A stretch of 64,000 bases of DNA from Streptomyces vinaceus (GCF_008704935.1 NZ_CP023692.1:3943501-4007500), one strand, 5' to 3'; positions 9,801 through 18,046 are shown, counted from the stretch's first letter. The notes: generated from the sequence alone by a model not told the origin. Numbers and translations are program-made.

Positions 9801-10804
9801 TGGAACACGCGGTGCTGCTCGGCGTGCGAGAGGCGCGCGTAGAGGGGGAGGACCTCCGTGGAGCGGAGGTTGCGCTTGTTGAGCGCATCCGCCGTGTCGC
9901 GGATCTCGCGCTCTCCGGAGAGGAAGACAAGGATGTCGCCCGGGCCCTCCGACTGGAGCTCGTCGACGGCCTCGCAGATCGCGGTGATCTGGTCGCGGTC
10001 GCTCTCCTCGCTGTCCTCTTCCAGGAGCGGGCGGTAGCGCACCTCGACCGGATAGGTGCGGCCGCTGACCTCGACGATCGGGGCCTCGCCGAAGTGCCGG
10101 GAGAACCGCTCCGGGTCGATGGTCGCCGAGGTGATCACGACCTTGAGGTCGGGACGCTTCGGCAGCAGCTGCGAGAGGTAGCCCAGGAGGAAGTCGATGT
10201 TGAGGCTGCGCTCGTGGGCCTCGTCGATGATGATCGTGTCGTACGCGCGCAGCTCGCGGTCCGTCTGGATCTCGGCGAGCAGGATGCCGTCGGTCATCAG
10301 CTTCACGAAGGTCGCGTCCTGGTCCACCTGGTCGGTGAACCGGACCTTCCAGCCGACGGTCTGCCCGATCTCGGACTTCAGCTCCTCGGCGATCCGCTCA
10401 GCGACGGTGCGGGCGGCGATGCGGCGGGGCTGGGTGTGCCCGATCATGCCCCGGACGCCGCGGCCCAGCTCCATGCAGATCTTGGGGATCTGCGTGGTCT
10501 TGCCGGAACCGGTCTCACCGGCGACGATCACGACCTGGTGGTCGCGTATCGCCTCGGCGATCTCGTCCTTCTTCTGGCTGACGGGCAGGTTCTCGGGATA
10601 CGTGACCTCCGGCATCCGCGAGGCACGGCCGGCCAGTCGCGCGGCGGCCTTCTCGGCCTCCGCGGCGATCTCGTCGAGCACGGCCTGCTTGGCCTCGGGC
10701 TTTCGGATGCGGCGGGCGCCTTCGAGGCGGCGGCCGAGGCGGTGCGCGTCACGGAGGGAGATCTCACCGAGAAGCGTCTGCAGGGCGGCGAAGGAAGTAG
10801 ACAT
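6869..10804 (-). CDS. hrpA: ATP-dependent RNA helicase HrpA
   Basis: DEAH-box RNA helicase of 1311 residues, normal full length for HrpA. Walker A GETGSGKT is at residues 96-103 and DEAH at 194-197, followed by SATID, the helicase C region with QRKGRCGR, the HA2/OB region and the long HrpA-specific C-terminal domain. A role in mRNA and stalled-ribosome processing is known for the family. The start ATG at 10804 gives MSTSFAALQTLLG. tRNA-Asp lies about 70 bp beyond its stop. Long open frames on the opposite strand across this gene are codon-bias shadows. Confidence 0.96.
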   Translation of the reverse strand: MSTSFAALQTLLGEISLRDAHRLGRRLEGARRIRKPEAKQAVLDEIAAEAEKAAARLAGRASRMPEVTYPENLPVSQKKDEIAEAIRDHQVVIVAGETGSGKTTQIPKICMELGRGVRGMIGHTQPRRIAARTVAERIAEELKSEIGQTVGWKVRFTDQVDQDATFVKLMTDGILLAEIQTDRELRAYDTIIIDEAHERSLNIDFLLGYLSQLLPKRPDLKVVITSATIDPERFSRHFGEAPIVEVSGRTYPVEVRYRPLLEEDSEESDRDQITAICEAVDELQSEGPGDILVFLSGEREIRDTADALNKRNLRSTEVLPLYARLSHAEQHRVFQQHTGRRIVLATNVAETSLTVPGIKYVIDPGTARISRYSHRTKVQRLPIERISQASANQRKGRCGRTSDGICIRLYSEDDFLSRPEFTDAEILRTNLASVILQMTAAGLGEIEKFPFIDPPDHRNIRDGVQLLQELGALDPAEKDPKKRLTPMGRQLSQLPVDPRLARMVVEADKNNCVREVMVIAAALSIQDPRERPSDKQTQADQNHARFKDETSDFLSFLNMWRYVREQQKERGSSSFRRMCKQEYLNFLRIREWQDIYSQLRTVAKGMGIHVNEGDAPETSVHISLLAGLLSHIGLKDTDKNEYLGARSAKFAIFPGSALFKKQPKFLMSAELVETSRLWARVNAKVEPEWVEPLAQHLIKRTYSEPHWEKDQAAVMAYEKVTLYGVPIVAQRKINYGRIDAEVSRELFIRNALVEGDWRTHHKFYADNRKLLTEVEELENRARRRDIVVDDETLFDFYDQRIPEHVVSGAHFDSWWKHKKREEPELLDFEREMLLTEKAAGVTKADYPDSWRQGQLKFRVTYQFEPGADADGVTVHIPLQVLNQVTDEGFDWQIPGLREEVVTELIRSLPKPIRRHYVPAPNFATRFLATAVPLQEPLPVTLARELQRMVGVPVTAEDFDLGRIPDHLKITFRIVDERRKNLAEDKDLEALRLKLKPKARQALSKAAAATAERAGGESLERTGLTDWTIGTLTKVFETRRAGQPVKAYPALVDEGTSVSVRLFDTEAEQQQAMWLGTRRLILLNIPVNPAKFASDHLTNQQKLALSRNPHGSIQALFDDCATAATDKLIADHGGPAWDEAAFRALYEAVRADLVDTTVRTVAQVQQVLAAWQACERRLKATNSLALVANVQDVRTQLAALVPPGFVTLTGLRRLPDLMRYLVAVDRRLQQMPTGAQRDTTRMQKVHEMQDEYAWLLEQLPKGRPVPSAVTDIRWMIEELRVSYFAHALGTAYPVSDKRIVKAVDAAAPGPAR

Positions 10805-10934
10805 ACCTGATCGAGGATCTCACCCGCGGGCGCCGGGTGGCGAACGCATTTGTGCCCCCTCCCCGTACCATTTCGGGACGAGACCGACTGAACCGGCCTG
10901 TCGACCGTGCCGCTGACCGAGGGAGAGGCCCGCC

Positions 10935-11345
10935 GTGTACCGCTTCCGTGGTGTCCGGTGCCTGCTCGGCGCCGTGATCGCGGTCCTGGTCGGGTGTGCG
11001 GTGCCGGCCGCGGCGCTTCCGGTCCCGGCACCGGTTGCCGTTTCGGTTCGGGTTCTGGTCTCTGCTCCGGTTTCCGTTCCGGTCTCTGCTCCGGCGGCGA
11101 CCGCTTCCGTGGCGCACGCCGTGGCCTCCGCCGAGCGGGGGCCCTCCTGCGACCCCGGCACCCGCGACCACGGGCAGGCTCCGGGGGTGCCGCCGCGCGG
11201 CGCCGGCGAGCATGCGCACGCCCCGGTGGGGCGGAGTGCGGGGGACCAGGTCTGGGCGGACCGGACGCCGGCCGCGCCGGTGCTCGTACGGGGGCCGGAC
11301 CAGCCGGCTCCGGGACCGGTGGAGCTGTCCGTGATGCGGGTGTAG
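10935..11345 (+). CDS. Small putative lipoprotein, unknown function
   Basis: 136 residues from a GTG with GGGAGAGG 6 nt upstream. An N-terminal hydrophobic segment ends in LVGC at residues 18-21, a plausible lipobox. It is followed by a low-complexity Ala/Pro/Val region (PVPAPVAVSVRVLVSAPVSV) and an Arg/Gly/Pro-rich tail. No known domain is recognised. It precedes the dsbA-like gene by 53 bp in the same direction, so it may share the transcript and act at the cell surface. A real gene is likely but not certain. Confidence 0.55.
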   Translation: MYRFRGVRCLLGAVIAVLVGCAVPAAALPVPAPVAVSVRVLVSAPVSVPVSAPAATASVAHAVASAERGPSCDPGTRDHGQAPGVPPRGAGEHAHAPVGRSAGDQVWADRTPAAPVLVRGPDQPAPGPVELSVMRV

Positions 11346-11398
11346 AGGACCGGCCTTCCGCCGGTCCGATCCACCACCCGTAGCTCTGGAGCACCCGT

Positions 11399-12202
11399 AT
11401 GCCCTCTTCGCCTTCCCGCCCCTCTTCCCCGTCCTCCCGTTCCTCTTCCTCCTCCGCTTCTGCGCGCAAGCGGCTGCTGATCTCCGTCGCGGTCGCGGTC
11501 GCGGCCGTCACCCTCGGGATCGTGTCCTGGCAGGCCACCGCGCCCGAGGAGCGGCCGGACCGGTCCTCTTCCCCCTCCGCCGCGGCCGCGCCCAAGGGCT
11601 CCGACGTCCACGCCGAGCTGGCGAAGCTGGCCCGCCGCGAGGCCGGGGACAAGCTGGCCGTCGGCCGGGCGGACGCCCCCGTCGTGCTGATCGAGTACTC
11701 CGACTTCAAGTGCGGCTACTGCGGGAAGTTCGCCCGCGACACCGAACCCGAACTGGTGAAGAAGTACGTGGAGGACGGCACGCTGCGCATCGAGTGGCGC
11801 AACTTCCCGATCTTCGGAGCCGACTCCCAGTCCGCCGCCAAGGCCGCCTGGGCCGCCGGGCAGCAGGACCGGTTCGCTCAGTTCCACGCGGCCGCGTACG
11901 CCGACGGGGCCAAGGAGAAGGGCTTCGGCCGGGAGCGGCTGCTGGAGCTGGCCCGCGAGGCCGGGGTCCCGGACCTGGAGCGCTTCGAGAAGGACATGGC
12001 GGGCGACGCCGCCGTGGCCGCCCTGCAGAAGGACCAGGAGGAGGGCTACCGCATCGGCGTCACCTCCACCCCGTCCTTCCTGGTCAACGGGCAGCCGGTC
12101 GCGGGAGCCCAGCCGCTCGGCGCCTTCGAGGCGACGATCGCCAGGGCGAAGGCTCAGGCCAAGGCCGAGCCGCAGGCGGCCGACGGCCGGGCCGCGAAGT
12201 GA
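11399..12202 (+). CDS. DsbA-family thiol-disulfide oxidoreductase
   Basis: Membrane-anchored extracytoplasmic thioredoxin-fold protein, 267 residues. A Ser-rich cytoplasmic N-terminus (residues 1-22) is followed by one membrane segment (about 25-44) and a thioredoxin/DsbA domain with the CGYC active site at 105-108 and a cis-Pro loop at GVTSTPSFLVNG. It probably oxidises or isomerises disulfides in secreted proteins. Its stop overlaps the start of the CcdA-like gene by 4 bp (GTGA), so electron supply and catalyst are translationally coupled. Confidence 0.9.
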   Translation: MPSSPSRPSSPSSRSSSSSASARKRLLISVAVAVAAVTLGIVSWQATAPEERPDRSSSPSAAAAPKGSDVHAELAKLARREAGDKLAVGRADAPVVLIEYSDFKCGYCGKFARDTEPELVKKYVEDGTLRIEWRNFPIFGADSQSAAKAAWAAGQQDRFAQFHAAAYADGAKEKGFGRERLLELAREAGVPDLERFEKDMAGDAAVAALQKDQEEGYRIGVTSTPSFLVNGQPVAGAQPLGAFEATIARAKAQAKAEPQAADGRAAK

Positions 12203-13047
12203 GCGGCGTCGGCGACATCGGGTACCTGGCCGCGCTGCTGGGCGGGCTGCTCGCCCTGCTCAGCCCGTGCAGCGCCCTGCTGCTGCCCGCGTTCTTCGCG
12301 TACTCGATCGACTCCGCCTCCCGGCTGCTCGCGCGGACCGGGATCTTCTACGCGGGCCTCGCGAGCACGCTCGTACCGCTGGGCGCGGCGGGCTCGTACG
12401 CCGGGCGGTTCTTCCACAGCAACCGCGACGGGCTCGTCCTGGCGGGCGGCTGGCTGATCATCGCGCTCGGCCTCGCGCAGATCCTGGGCCTGGGCTTCGC
12501 CTCGAAGCGGATCTCGGAGCTCTCGGGGCGGATCCGGCCGACCACCGCCCTGTCGGTGTACGCGCTGGGCGCGGTCTACGGGCTGGCCGGGTTCTGCGCC
12601 GGCCCGATCCTCGGCAGCGTCCTGACGGTGGCGGCGGTCAGCGGCAGCCCGGTCTACGGCGGGCTGCTGCTGGCGGTGTACGCGCTGGGGATGGCCGTAC
12701 CGCTGTTCCTGCTGGCGCTGGTGTGGGAGCGGTTCGACCTGGGCCGGCGGCGCTGGCTGCGCGGGCGGGCCGTCCGGGTGGGGCGCTTCGAGCTGCACAC
12801 CACCTCGCTGCTGTCCGGGCTGTTCTTCATCGCCCTGGGCGCGCTGTTCCTCGCGTACGACGGGGCGAGCGCGCTGCCGGGCCTGCTCGACGTGGACGAC
12901 TCGTACGCGGCGGAGCAGTGGGTCCGGTCGTTCGCGGACGCGGTTCCGGACTGGGCGCTGCTCGGGCTGGTGGCGGCGGGCGCGGCGGCGGTCGGCGTGA
13001 CGCAGTGGCGCCGTCGTACCCCCGGCCCCGAGGGGGAGCGGGAGTGA
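12199..13047 (+). CDS. CcdA/DsbD-type membrane electron carrier
   Basis: 282 residues with about six membrane helices. It passes reducing equivalents from cytoplasmic thioredoxin across the membrane to extracytoplasmic thioredoxin-like proteins. The conserved cysteines are in LLSPCSALLLP (Cys24) and GFCAGPILG (Cys133), both with the family prolines. The GTG start at 12199 overlaps the dsbA-like stop. The natural partner is the product of the preceding gene. The C-terminal hydrophobic segment and WRRR end are typical. Confidence 0.88.
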   Translation: MSGVGDIGYLAALLGGLLALLSPCSALLLPAFFAYSIDSASRLLARTGIFYAGLASTLVPLGAAGSYAGRFFHSNRDGLVLAGGWLIIALGLAQILGLGFASKRISELSGRIRPTTALSVYALGAVYGLAGFCAGPILGSVLTVAAVSGSPVYGGLLLAVYALGMAVPLFLLALVWERFDLGRRRWLRGRAVRVGRFELHTTSLLSGLFFIALGALFLAYDGASALPGLLDVDDSYAAEQWVRSFADAVPDWALLGLVAAGAAAVGVTQWRRRTPGPEGERE

Positions 13048-13050
13048 CGC

Positions 13051-13083
13051 AGAAGGCCCCGTCCGATGGACGGGGCCTTCTTG
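13051..13083. terminator. Terminator between ccdA-like gene and tRNA-Phe
   Basis: AGAAGGCCCCGTCC and GGACGGGGCCTTCT form a perfect 14-bp stem with a 3-nt loop. It starts 3 bp after the CcdA stop and abuts the 3' end of the leftward tRNA-Phe, so it can serve both strands. Confidence 0.88.
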
Positions 13084-13160
13084 TGGTGGCTGGGGCCGGG
13101 GTCGAACCGGCGACCTATCGCTTTTCAGGCGATCGCTCGTACCAACTGAGCTACCCAGCC
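13084..13160 (-). tRNA. tRNA-Phe (GAA)
   Basis: Cloverleaf on the minus strand with acceptor GGCTGGG/CCCAGCC, anticodon stem ATCGC/GCGAT and anticodon GAA. The discriminator A is followed by a genomically encoded CCA (13084-13086). It is last in a Glu-Asp-Phe tRNA operon. Confidence 0.96.
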
Positions 13161-13182
13161 ACGAGACCGTTTCCGGCCTCAG

Positions 13183-13256
13183 CGATCCTGACGGGACTTG
13201 AACCCGCGACCTCCACCTTGACAGGGTGGCGAGCTAACCAACTGCTCCACAGGACC
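13183..13256 (-). tRNA. tRNA-Asp (GTC), copy 2
   Basis: 74-nt cloverleaf on the minus strand, anticodon GTC. It is nearly identical to 6726-6799 apart from acceptor-stem changes (GGTCCTG/CAGGATC). It is the middle gene of the Glu-Asp-Phe tRNA operon, 22 bp from tRNA-Phe. Confidence 0.96.
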
Positions 13257-13295
13257 TTGCAGTGTGCGAAGACAAGTCTTGCACACGGTAATGCG

Positions 13296-13368
13296 TACCC
13301 CCAACGGGATTCGAACCCGTGCTACCGCCTTGAAAGGGCGGCGTCCTGGGCCACTAGACGATGAGGGC
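13296..13368 (-). tRNA. tRNA-Glu (TTC)
   Basis: 73-nt cloverleaf on the minus strand. The anticodon stem CCGCC/GGCGG encloses TTC, and the T-arm contains GGTTCGAATCC. It is the first gene of the leftward tRNA operon. CCA is not encoded. Confidence 0.96.
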
Positions 13369-13494
13369 TAAAGGCCCGCCGGGCACTTCTTCAGCGCGTC
13401 GGGGACGTGAGAAGCATATGGGATCCGGGGAGCTATCGCCAAAACGGTTTCCCCCGCATGCGGGAGGCACCCCCACCGGAGCGACAATGGCCGG

Positions 13495-13845
13495 GTGCTG
13501 GAGATGACGCGCGAGGAGTTCGAAGAGCTCGTCGCAGAGGCCTTGGACCGCATCCCGCCGGAGCTGACGCGGCTGATGGACAACGTGGCGGTGTTCGTCG
13601 AGGACGAACCGCCGGCGGACGATCCCGAGCTGCTCGGCCTCTACGAGGGGACCCCCCTGACGGACCGCGGCGAGTGGTACGCCGGGGTGCTGCCGGACCG
13701 GATCACGATCTACCGGAACCCCACGTTGCGGATGTGCGAGGACAGGGAGAGCGTGATCGCGGAGACGGAGGTCACCGTGGTGCACGAGATCGCACATCAC
13801 TTCGGGATCGACGACGAGCGGCTGCACGCGCTGGGTTACGGGTGA
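13495..13845 (+). CDS. Zincin-like metallopeptidase family protein
   Basis: 116-residue protein with the metallopeptidase signature HEIAHHFGID: HExxH at residues 97-101, with the downstream Asp as in minimal zincins of the DUF1025/PF06262 type. Typical family segments are LYEGTPLTDRG and PDRITIYRNP. It probably binds zinc, and its substrate is unknown. The GTG at 13495 is chosen because MLEMTREEF is the family N-terminus; an ATG at 13504 is possible. The stop overlaps the crcB start by 4 bp (GTGA), a linkage common in Streptomyces. Confidence 0.88.
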   Translation: MLEMTREEFEELVAEALDRIPPELTRLMDNVAVFVEDEPPADDPELLGLYEGTPLTDRGEWYAGVLPDRITIYRNPTLRMCEDRESVIAETEVTVVHEIAHHFGIDDERLHALGYG

Positions 13846-14375
13846 TCGGGGCGGCCGGGGAGCTCGACGGCGGCGACGGCAGCGGCGGCGGCGCGGCGGA
13901 GGCGATCGATCCGGACGTCGACCTGCACGTGCCGGGGCAGCGCGCCGAACGGCCCGGGCCGGTGCTCGCGGCGATCGCCGCGGGCGGCGCGCTCGGCGCC
14001 TCGGCGCGGTACGCGGCCTCGCTGCTGTGGCCGGCCGCCGGGCCCGGGGCCTTCCCGTGGACGACGCTCTGGACGAACGTGCTCGGCTGCGCGCTGATCG
14101 GGGTGCTGATGGTGCTGATCAGCGAGGGCGGGCGGACGGCGCCGCACCCGCTGGTCCGGCCGTTCGCCGGGGTCGGGGTGCTCGGCGGGTTCACCACGTT
14201 CTCCACGTACGCGGTGGACTTCTCCCGGCTGCTGGACGCCGGCGAGGCCGAGCGCGCGCTGGCGTACGCCGGGCTCACGGTGGTCGGGGCGCTGGGCGCG
14301 GTGTGGGCGGGGGCCGCGGCGACCCGGCTCGCGACCGGTCTTCCCGTACGGGGCCGTCCGCGGAGGCGGGCGTGA
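13842..14375 (+). CDS. crcB: Fluoride channel subunit CrcB (first copy)
   Basis: 177 residues and four membrane helices. Fluc channels export fluoride as antiparallel dimers. Conserved features are GASARY, the TLWTNVLGCALIGVL helix with the pore Asn, and FTTFSTYAVDF (the Phe-box/Na-site TM3 region). The GTG start overlaps the preceding stop. An extra hydrophilic N-terminus of about 45 residues (GGDGSGGGAAEAIDPDVD) precedes TM1, unlike the second copy. The adjacent paralogue suggests a heterodimeric channel. Confidence 0.92.
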   Translation: MIGAAGELDGGDGSGGGAAEAIDPDVDLHVPGQRAERPGPVLAAIAAGGALGASARYAASLLWPAAGPGAFPWTTLWTNVLGCALIGVLMVLISEGGRTAPHPLVRPFAGVGVLGGFTTFSTYAVDFSRLLDAGEAERALAYAGLTVVGALGAVWAGAAATRLATGLPVRGRPRRRA

Positions 14376-14746
14376 ACTGGCTGCTGGTGGTGGCGGGCGC
14401 GGTCGTGGGGGCCCCGCTGCGCTACTTGACGGACCGTGCGGTGCAGGCGCGCCACGATTCGGTGTTCCCGTGGGGGACGTTCGTGGTCAACGCGGGCGCG
14501 TGCCTGGTGCTCGGGGCGCTGACCGGGGCGGCGCTGGCCGGTGCGGCGCCCGCGTGGCTGAACCTGCTGCTGGGGCCGGGGCTGTGCGGGGCGCTGAGCA
14601 CGTACTCGACGTTCTCGTACGAGACGCTGCGGCTGTACGAGCGCGGCCGGCGGTTCCTGGCGGCGGCGAACGTGGCGGCTTCGGTGCTGGCGGGGCTGGG
14701 CGCGGTGACGCTGGGCTCGCAGGTGGCGCGGCAGTTGTTCGCCTGA
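14372..14746 (+). CDS. crcB: Fluoride channel subunit CrcB (second copy)
   Basis: 124 residues and four membrane helices. It shows GAPLRYLTD, TFVVNAGACLVLGAL (pore Asn) and LSTYSTFSYE. Start GTG at 14372 overlaps the first crcB by 4 bp. Paired crcB genes in Gram-positives usually encode the two halves of an obligate heterodimer, which is inferred here. Confidence 0.92.
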   Translation: MNWLLVVAGAVVGAPLRYLTDRAVQARHDSVFPWGTFVVNAGACLVLGALTGAALAGAAPAWLNLLLGPGLCGALSTYSTFSYETLRLYERGRRFLAAANVAASVLAGLGAVTLGSQVARQLFA

Positions 14747-14943
14747 GCCGTGAACGGCGGGGCGCGGTCGCGGGCGCAGGCGCTTGGGGCGGCGGGTCGT
14801 GGGCGGGGGCGGGTCGCGGACGGGCGGTGTCCCCAAGGGCGTGTCTCTTACGGGGTAAAGGGAGTTGGGCACATTGACCCGCTCACCGCGGGCCCTGACC
14901 GCCCCCTCCCGGCTGCCGCCGGGGGACCCCCAGGAGGTGCCCC

Positions 14944-15459
14944 GTGCGCCAGTTGTCCGCTTCCCTCCGGCTGGCCGCCGCCGTGCTCGCGGTCGCGGCC
15001 ACGGCGGGCTGCATGAGCGTCGGTGAGGACGGCGCGAAGCCCGGGCCCTCCTCGTCGGCGGACCGCAAGGCGGCCGCGGAGGCGGCCGCGGGCTCCGCCT
15101 CCGGCCGGGGGTCGGGGGCGCACGGCAACGGCCACGGCTCGAAGCCGGGCGCGACGGGCGAGCAGGGGAGGTCGGCCGAGGACGGCAAGGCGTCCGGCGC
15201 CACCGGGGCCACCCCCAGCCCGGGTGCTCCCGCGGGGCGGCCCGGGGCCCCCTCGCCGTCGGCCGGGCCGGGCGGCGGCCCCGGCGGCCAGGGCGGGCAG
15301 CAGCCGACCTCGGGCGGATCCGGAAGTGGTGGTTCCGGTGGGGCGCAGGTCACACCGCCGCCCGCCCAGTCGCCGACCCCGCCGCCGCCCGTGACTTCGC
15401 CCACTCCGCCAGCCCAGACACCCCCGGCGCCGGAGCCCAGCGCGTCGGCCTCCTCGTAG
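14944..15459 (+). CDS. Putative secreted/lipoprotein, Ser/Pro/Gly-rich
   Basis: 171 residues from a GTG with AGGAGG 6 nt upstream. The N-terminal signal sequence ends in TAGC (Cys23), so a lipoprotein or signal-peptidase substrate is likely, although the -3 residue is not the usual Leu. The remainder is disordered: Ser/Ala/Gly stretches, then Gly-rich, then a Pro/Thr tail (TPPPPVTSPTPPAQTPPAP). It could be a wall-spanning linker or an adhesive protein. No domain recognised. Confidence 0.6.
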   Translation: MRQLSASLRLAAAVLAVAATAGCMSVGEDGAKPGPSSSADRKAAAEAAAGSASGRGSGAHGNGHGSKPGATGEQGRSAEDGKASGATGATPSPGAPAGRPGAPSPSAGPGGGPGGQGGQQPTSGGSGSGGSGGAQVTPPPAQSPTPPPPVTSPTPPAQTPPAPEPSASASS

Positions 15460-15736
15460 CCGTTCGCGGGTCCCGGGGGGCGGCGCGAGGGCGGTACGGG
15501 CTCCCTGATCGGCGGCATCGTCGCAGGTCAGGGCGGGTCGGCCCGGAATGACTTGCCAGACCCGGGGGAGGGTGCGTATGGTTATAGATCGTTTGATCCC
15601 ATTGCCCGGCGCCGAATCCGAAGAGCGCCGTGTGGCGCGTACTCTCCCTAGCCGTGGCTGACCGCATTGAGGCGGTCGATTTGCGATTCACGGAGTTTGG
15701 GCGCGTGCCGAGACTCCGGAAGGTTTCGCATTTCGC

Positions 15737-17998
15737 ATGTCCATTTCCAGTTCTGACCGTGCCGTCATGCCCGAGAACGACTCGAACGAGATCGTCGACG
15801 CCGTCGAGGCCCTTGTGGTCACCGAGGCGATCGAGGCCGCTGAGGCGGACGAGATCATCGAGGCCCTTGAGGCCGACGTGACGACCGACCAGTCCATCGA
15901 CGCCGAGGCGGACGACGCCGACGCCGAGCCCACCCTCTCCTTCGGCGACCTCGGTCTGCCCGAGGGCGTCGTGCGCAAGCTCGCGCAGAACGGTGTCACC
16001 TCCCCCTTCCCGATCCAGGCCGCGACCATCCCGGACGCCCTGGCCGGCAAGGACATCCTCGGCCGCGGCCGCACCGGCTCCGGCAAGACCCTCTCCTTCG
16101 GTCTGCCCACCCTGGCCCGCCTGGCCGGTGGCCACACCGAGAAGAAGAAGCCCCGCGCGATCATCCTCACGCCGACGCGTGAGCTCGCGATGCAGGTCGC
16201 GGACGCCCTCCAGCCGTACGGCGACGTGCTCGGCCTCAAGATGAAGGTCGTCTGCGGCGGTACCTCGATGGGCAACCAGATCTACGCCCTGGAGCGCGGC
16301 GTCGACGTCCTCGTCGCCACCCCGGGCCGTCTGCGCGACATCATCAACCGCGGCGCCTGCTCCCTGGAGAACGTCGAGGTGGCCGTCCTCGACGAGGCCG
16401 ACCAGATGGCCGACCTGGGCTTCCTGCCCGAGGTCACCGAGCTGCTCGACCAGATCCCCGGCGGCGGCCAGCGCATGCTCTTCTCCGCCACCATGGAGAA
16501 CGAGATCGGCACCCTGGTCAAGCGCTACCTGTCCAACCCCGTCACGCACGAGGTCGACAGCGCGCAGGGCAACGTCACGACCATGACGCACCACGTCCTC
16601 GTCGTGAAGCCGAAGGACAAGGCGCCGGTCACGGCCGCCATCGCCGCCCGCAAGGGCCGCACCATCATCTTCGTCCGCACCCAGCTGGGCGCCGACCGCA
16701 TCGCCGAGCAGCTCGTCGAGGCCGGCGTGAAGGCCGACGCGCTGCACGGCGGCATGACGCAGGGCGCCCGTACCCGGGTCCTCGCGGACTTCAAGGACGG
16801 CTACGTCAACGCGCTCGTCGCGACCGACGTCGCCGCCCGAGGCATCCACGTCGACGGCATCGACCTGGTCCTGAACGTGGACCCGGCCGGCGACCACAAG
16901 GACTACCTGCACCGCTCGGGCCGTACCGCCCGTGCCGGCAAGTCGGGCGTCGTGGTCTCCCTGGCCCTGCCGCACCAGCGCCGCCAGATCTTCCGCCTGA
17001 TGGAGGACGCGGGCGTCGACGCCTCGCGCCACATCGTCCAGGGCGCCGGCGCCTTCGACCCGGAGGTCGCCGAGATCACCGGTGCGCGTTCGCTGACCGA
17101 GGTCCAGGCCGACTCCGCGAACAACGCCGCCAAGCAGGCCGAGCGCGAGGTCGCCGACCTCACCAAGCAGCTGGAGCGCCTGACGCGCCGTGCCGCCGAG
17201 CTGCGCGAGGAGGCCGACCGCCTGGTCGCCCGCTCCGCCCGCGAGCGCGGCGAGGACCCGGAGGCCGCCGTCGCCGAGGTGGCCGAGGCCGCCGAGGCCG
17301 AGGTCGCGGCTGCCGTCGCGGCCGCGCCGGTCGCCGAGGAGCGCCCGTCCTTCCAGGCGCGCGACGACCGCGGCAACTACGAGCGCCGCGACAACCGTCG
17401 TGACGACCGCGGTGACCGCGGTGGCGACCGCGGTGGCTTCCGCCGTGACGACAACCGCGGTGGCGACCGTGGCGGCTTCCGTCGCGACGACCGTCCGTCG
17501 GGCGGCTTCCGTTCCGGTGGCGACCGCCGTGACGACAACCGTGGTGGCGGCTTCCGTCGCGACGACCGTCCCTCCGGTGGCTTCAACCGTGACGACCGCG
17601 GTGGCGACCGTGGCGGCTTCCGCCGTGACGACAACCGTGGTGGCGGCTTCCGTCGCGACGACCGTCCCTCGGGCGGCTTCAACCGTGACGACCGCGGTGG
17701 CGACCGTGGCGGCTTCCGCCGTGACGACCGTCCCTCCGGTGGCTTCCGCTCCGGCGGCGACCGCCCGTCCGGTGGCTTCCGCCGCGACGACCGTCCGTCG
17801 GGCGGCTTCAACCGTGACGACCGCGGTGGCGACCGTGGCGGCTTCCGCCGTGACGACCGTCCCTCCGGTGGCTTCCGCTCCGGCGGCGGCGACCGCCCGT
17901 ACGGCCGCCGCGACGACAACCGCCCCTCCGGCTCCGGCTCGACCGGTTCCTTCGGCGGCCGCCGCGACGACAAGCCGCGCTGGAAGCGCAACGGCTGA
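15737..17998 (+). CDS. DEAD-box RNA helicase with RGG-like repeat tail
   Basis: 753 residues. An acidic N-terminal extension (1-66) is followed by the two RecA-like domains: Q-motif FPIQAATIPDAL, Walker A GRTGSGKT at 111-118, DEAD at 219-222, SAT in LFSATM and HRSGRTARAG. After residue about 545 comes a tail built of repeats of GGFRRDDRPSGGF and DRGGDRGG. Such tails bind RNA and promote condensates. It resembles the cold-inducible RhlE/CsdA-type helicases of Streptomyces. The start at 15737 has GGAAGG 13 nt upstream; an internal ATG at 15767 is an alternative. Confidence 0.93.
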   Translation: MSISSSDRAVMPENDSNEIVDAVEALVVTEAIEAAEADEIIEALEADVTTDQSIDAEADDADAEPTLSFGDLGLPEGVVRKLAQNGVTSPFPIQAATIPDALAGKDILGRGRTGSGKTLSFGLPTLARLAGGHTEKKKPRAIILTPTRELAMQVADALQPYGDVLGLKMKVVCGGTSMGNQIYALERGVDVLVATPGRLRDIINRGACSLENVEVAVLDEADQMADLGFLPEVTELLDQIPGGGQRMLFSATMENEIGTLVKRYLSNPVTHEVDSAQGNVTTMTHHVLVVKPKDKAPVTAAIAARKGRTIIFVRTQLGADRIAEQLVEAGVKADALHGGMTQGARTRVLADFKDGYVNALVATDVAARGIHVDGIDLVLNVDPAGDHKDYLHRSGRTARAGKSGVVVSLALPHQRRQIFRLMEDAGVDASRHIVQGAGAFDPEVAEITGARSLTEVQADSANNAAKQAEREVADLTKQLERLTRRAAELREEADRLVARSARERGEDPEAAVAEVAEAAEAEVAAAVAAAPVAEERPSFQARDDRGNYERRDNRRDDRGDRGGDRGGFRRDDNRGGDRGGFRRDDRPSGGFRSGGDRRDDNRGGGFRRDDRPSGGFNRDDRGGDRGGFRRDDNRGGGFRRDDRPSGGFNRDDRGGDRGGFRRDDRPSGGFRSGGDRPSGGFRRDDRPSGGFNRDDRGGDRGGFRRDDRPSGGFRSGGGDRPYGRRDDNRPSGSGSTGSFGGRRDDKPRWKRNG
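17396..17900 (+). repeat. Tandem repeats encoding the RGG-like tail
   Basis: Imperfect in-frame DNA repeats, with units such as GACCGTGGCGGCTTCCGCCG recurring at least eight times, encode the Arg/Gly/Asp-rich tail of the DEAD-box helicase. The near-identity of units suggests recent expansion by slippage or unequal crossing over. Confidence 0.85.
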
Positions 17999-18009
17999 TC
18001 TGACTGACT

Positions 18010-18046
18010 GACAGGGCCCCCACGACACCGTCGTGGGGGCCCTGTC
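18010..18046 (+). terminator. Terminator after DEAD-box helicase
   Basis: GACAGGGCCCCCACGAC and GTCGTGGGGGCCCTGTC form a perfect 17-bp stem with a 3-nt loop, 11 bp after the stop. No T-run. Confidence 0.88.

Noticed and set aside
6527..10810. A continuous 1427-codon frame on the plus strand opposite hrpA
   Set aside because: It is the antisense codon-bias shadow of hrpA. It has Val/Leu/Asp/Arg-rich sequence with no motif, while the minus strand encodes a complete helicase.
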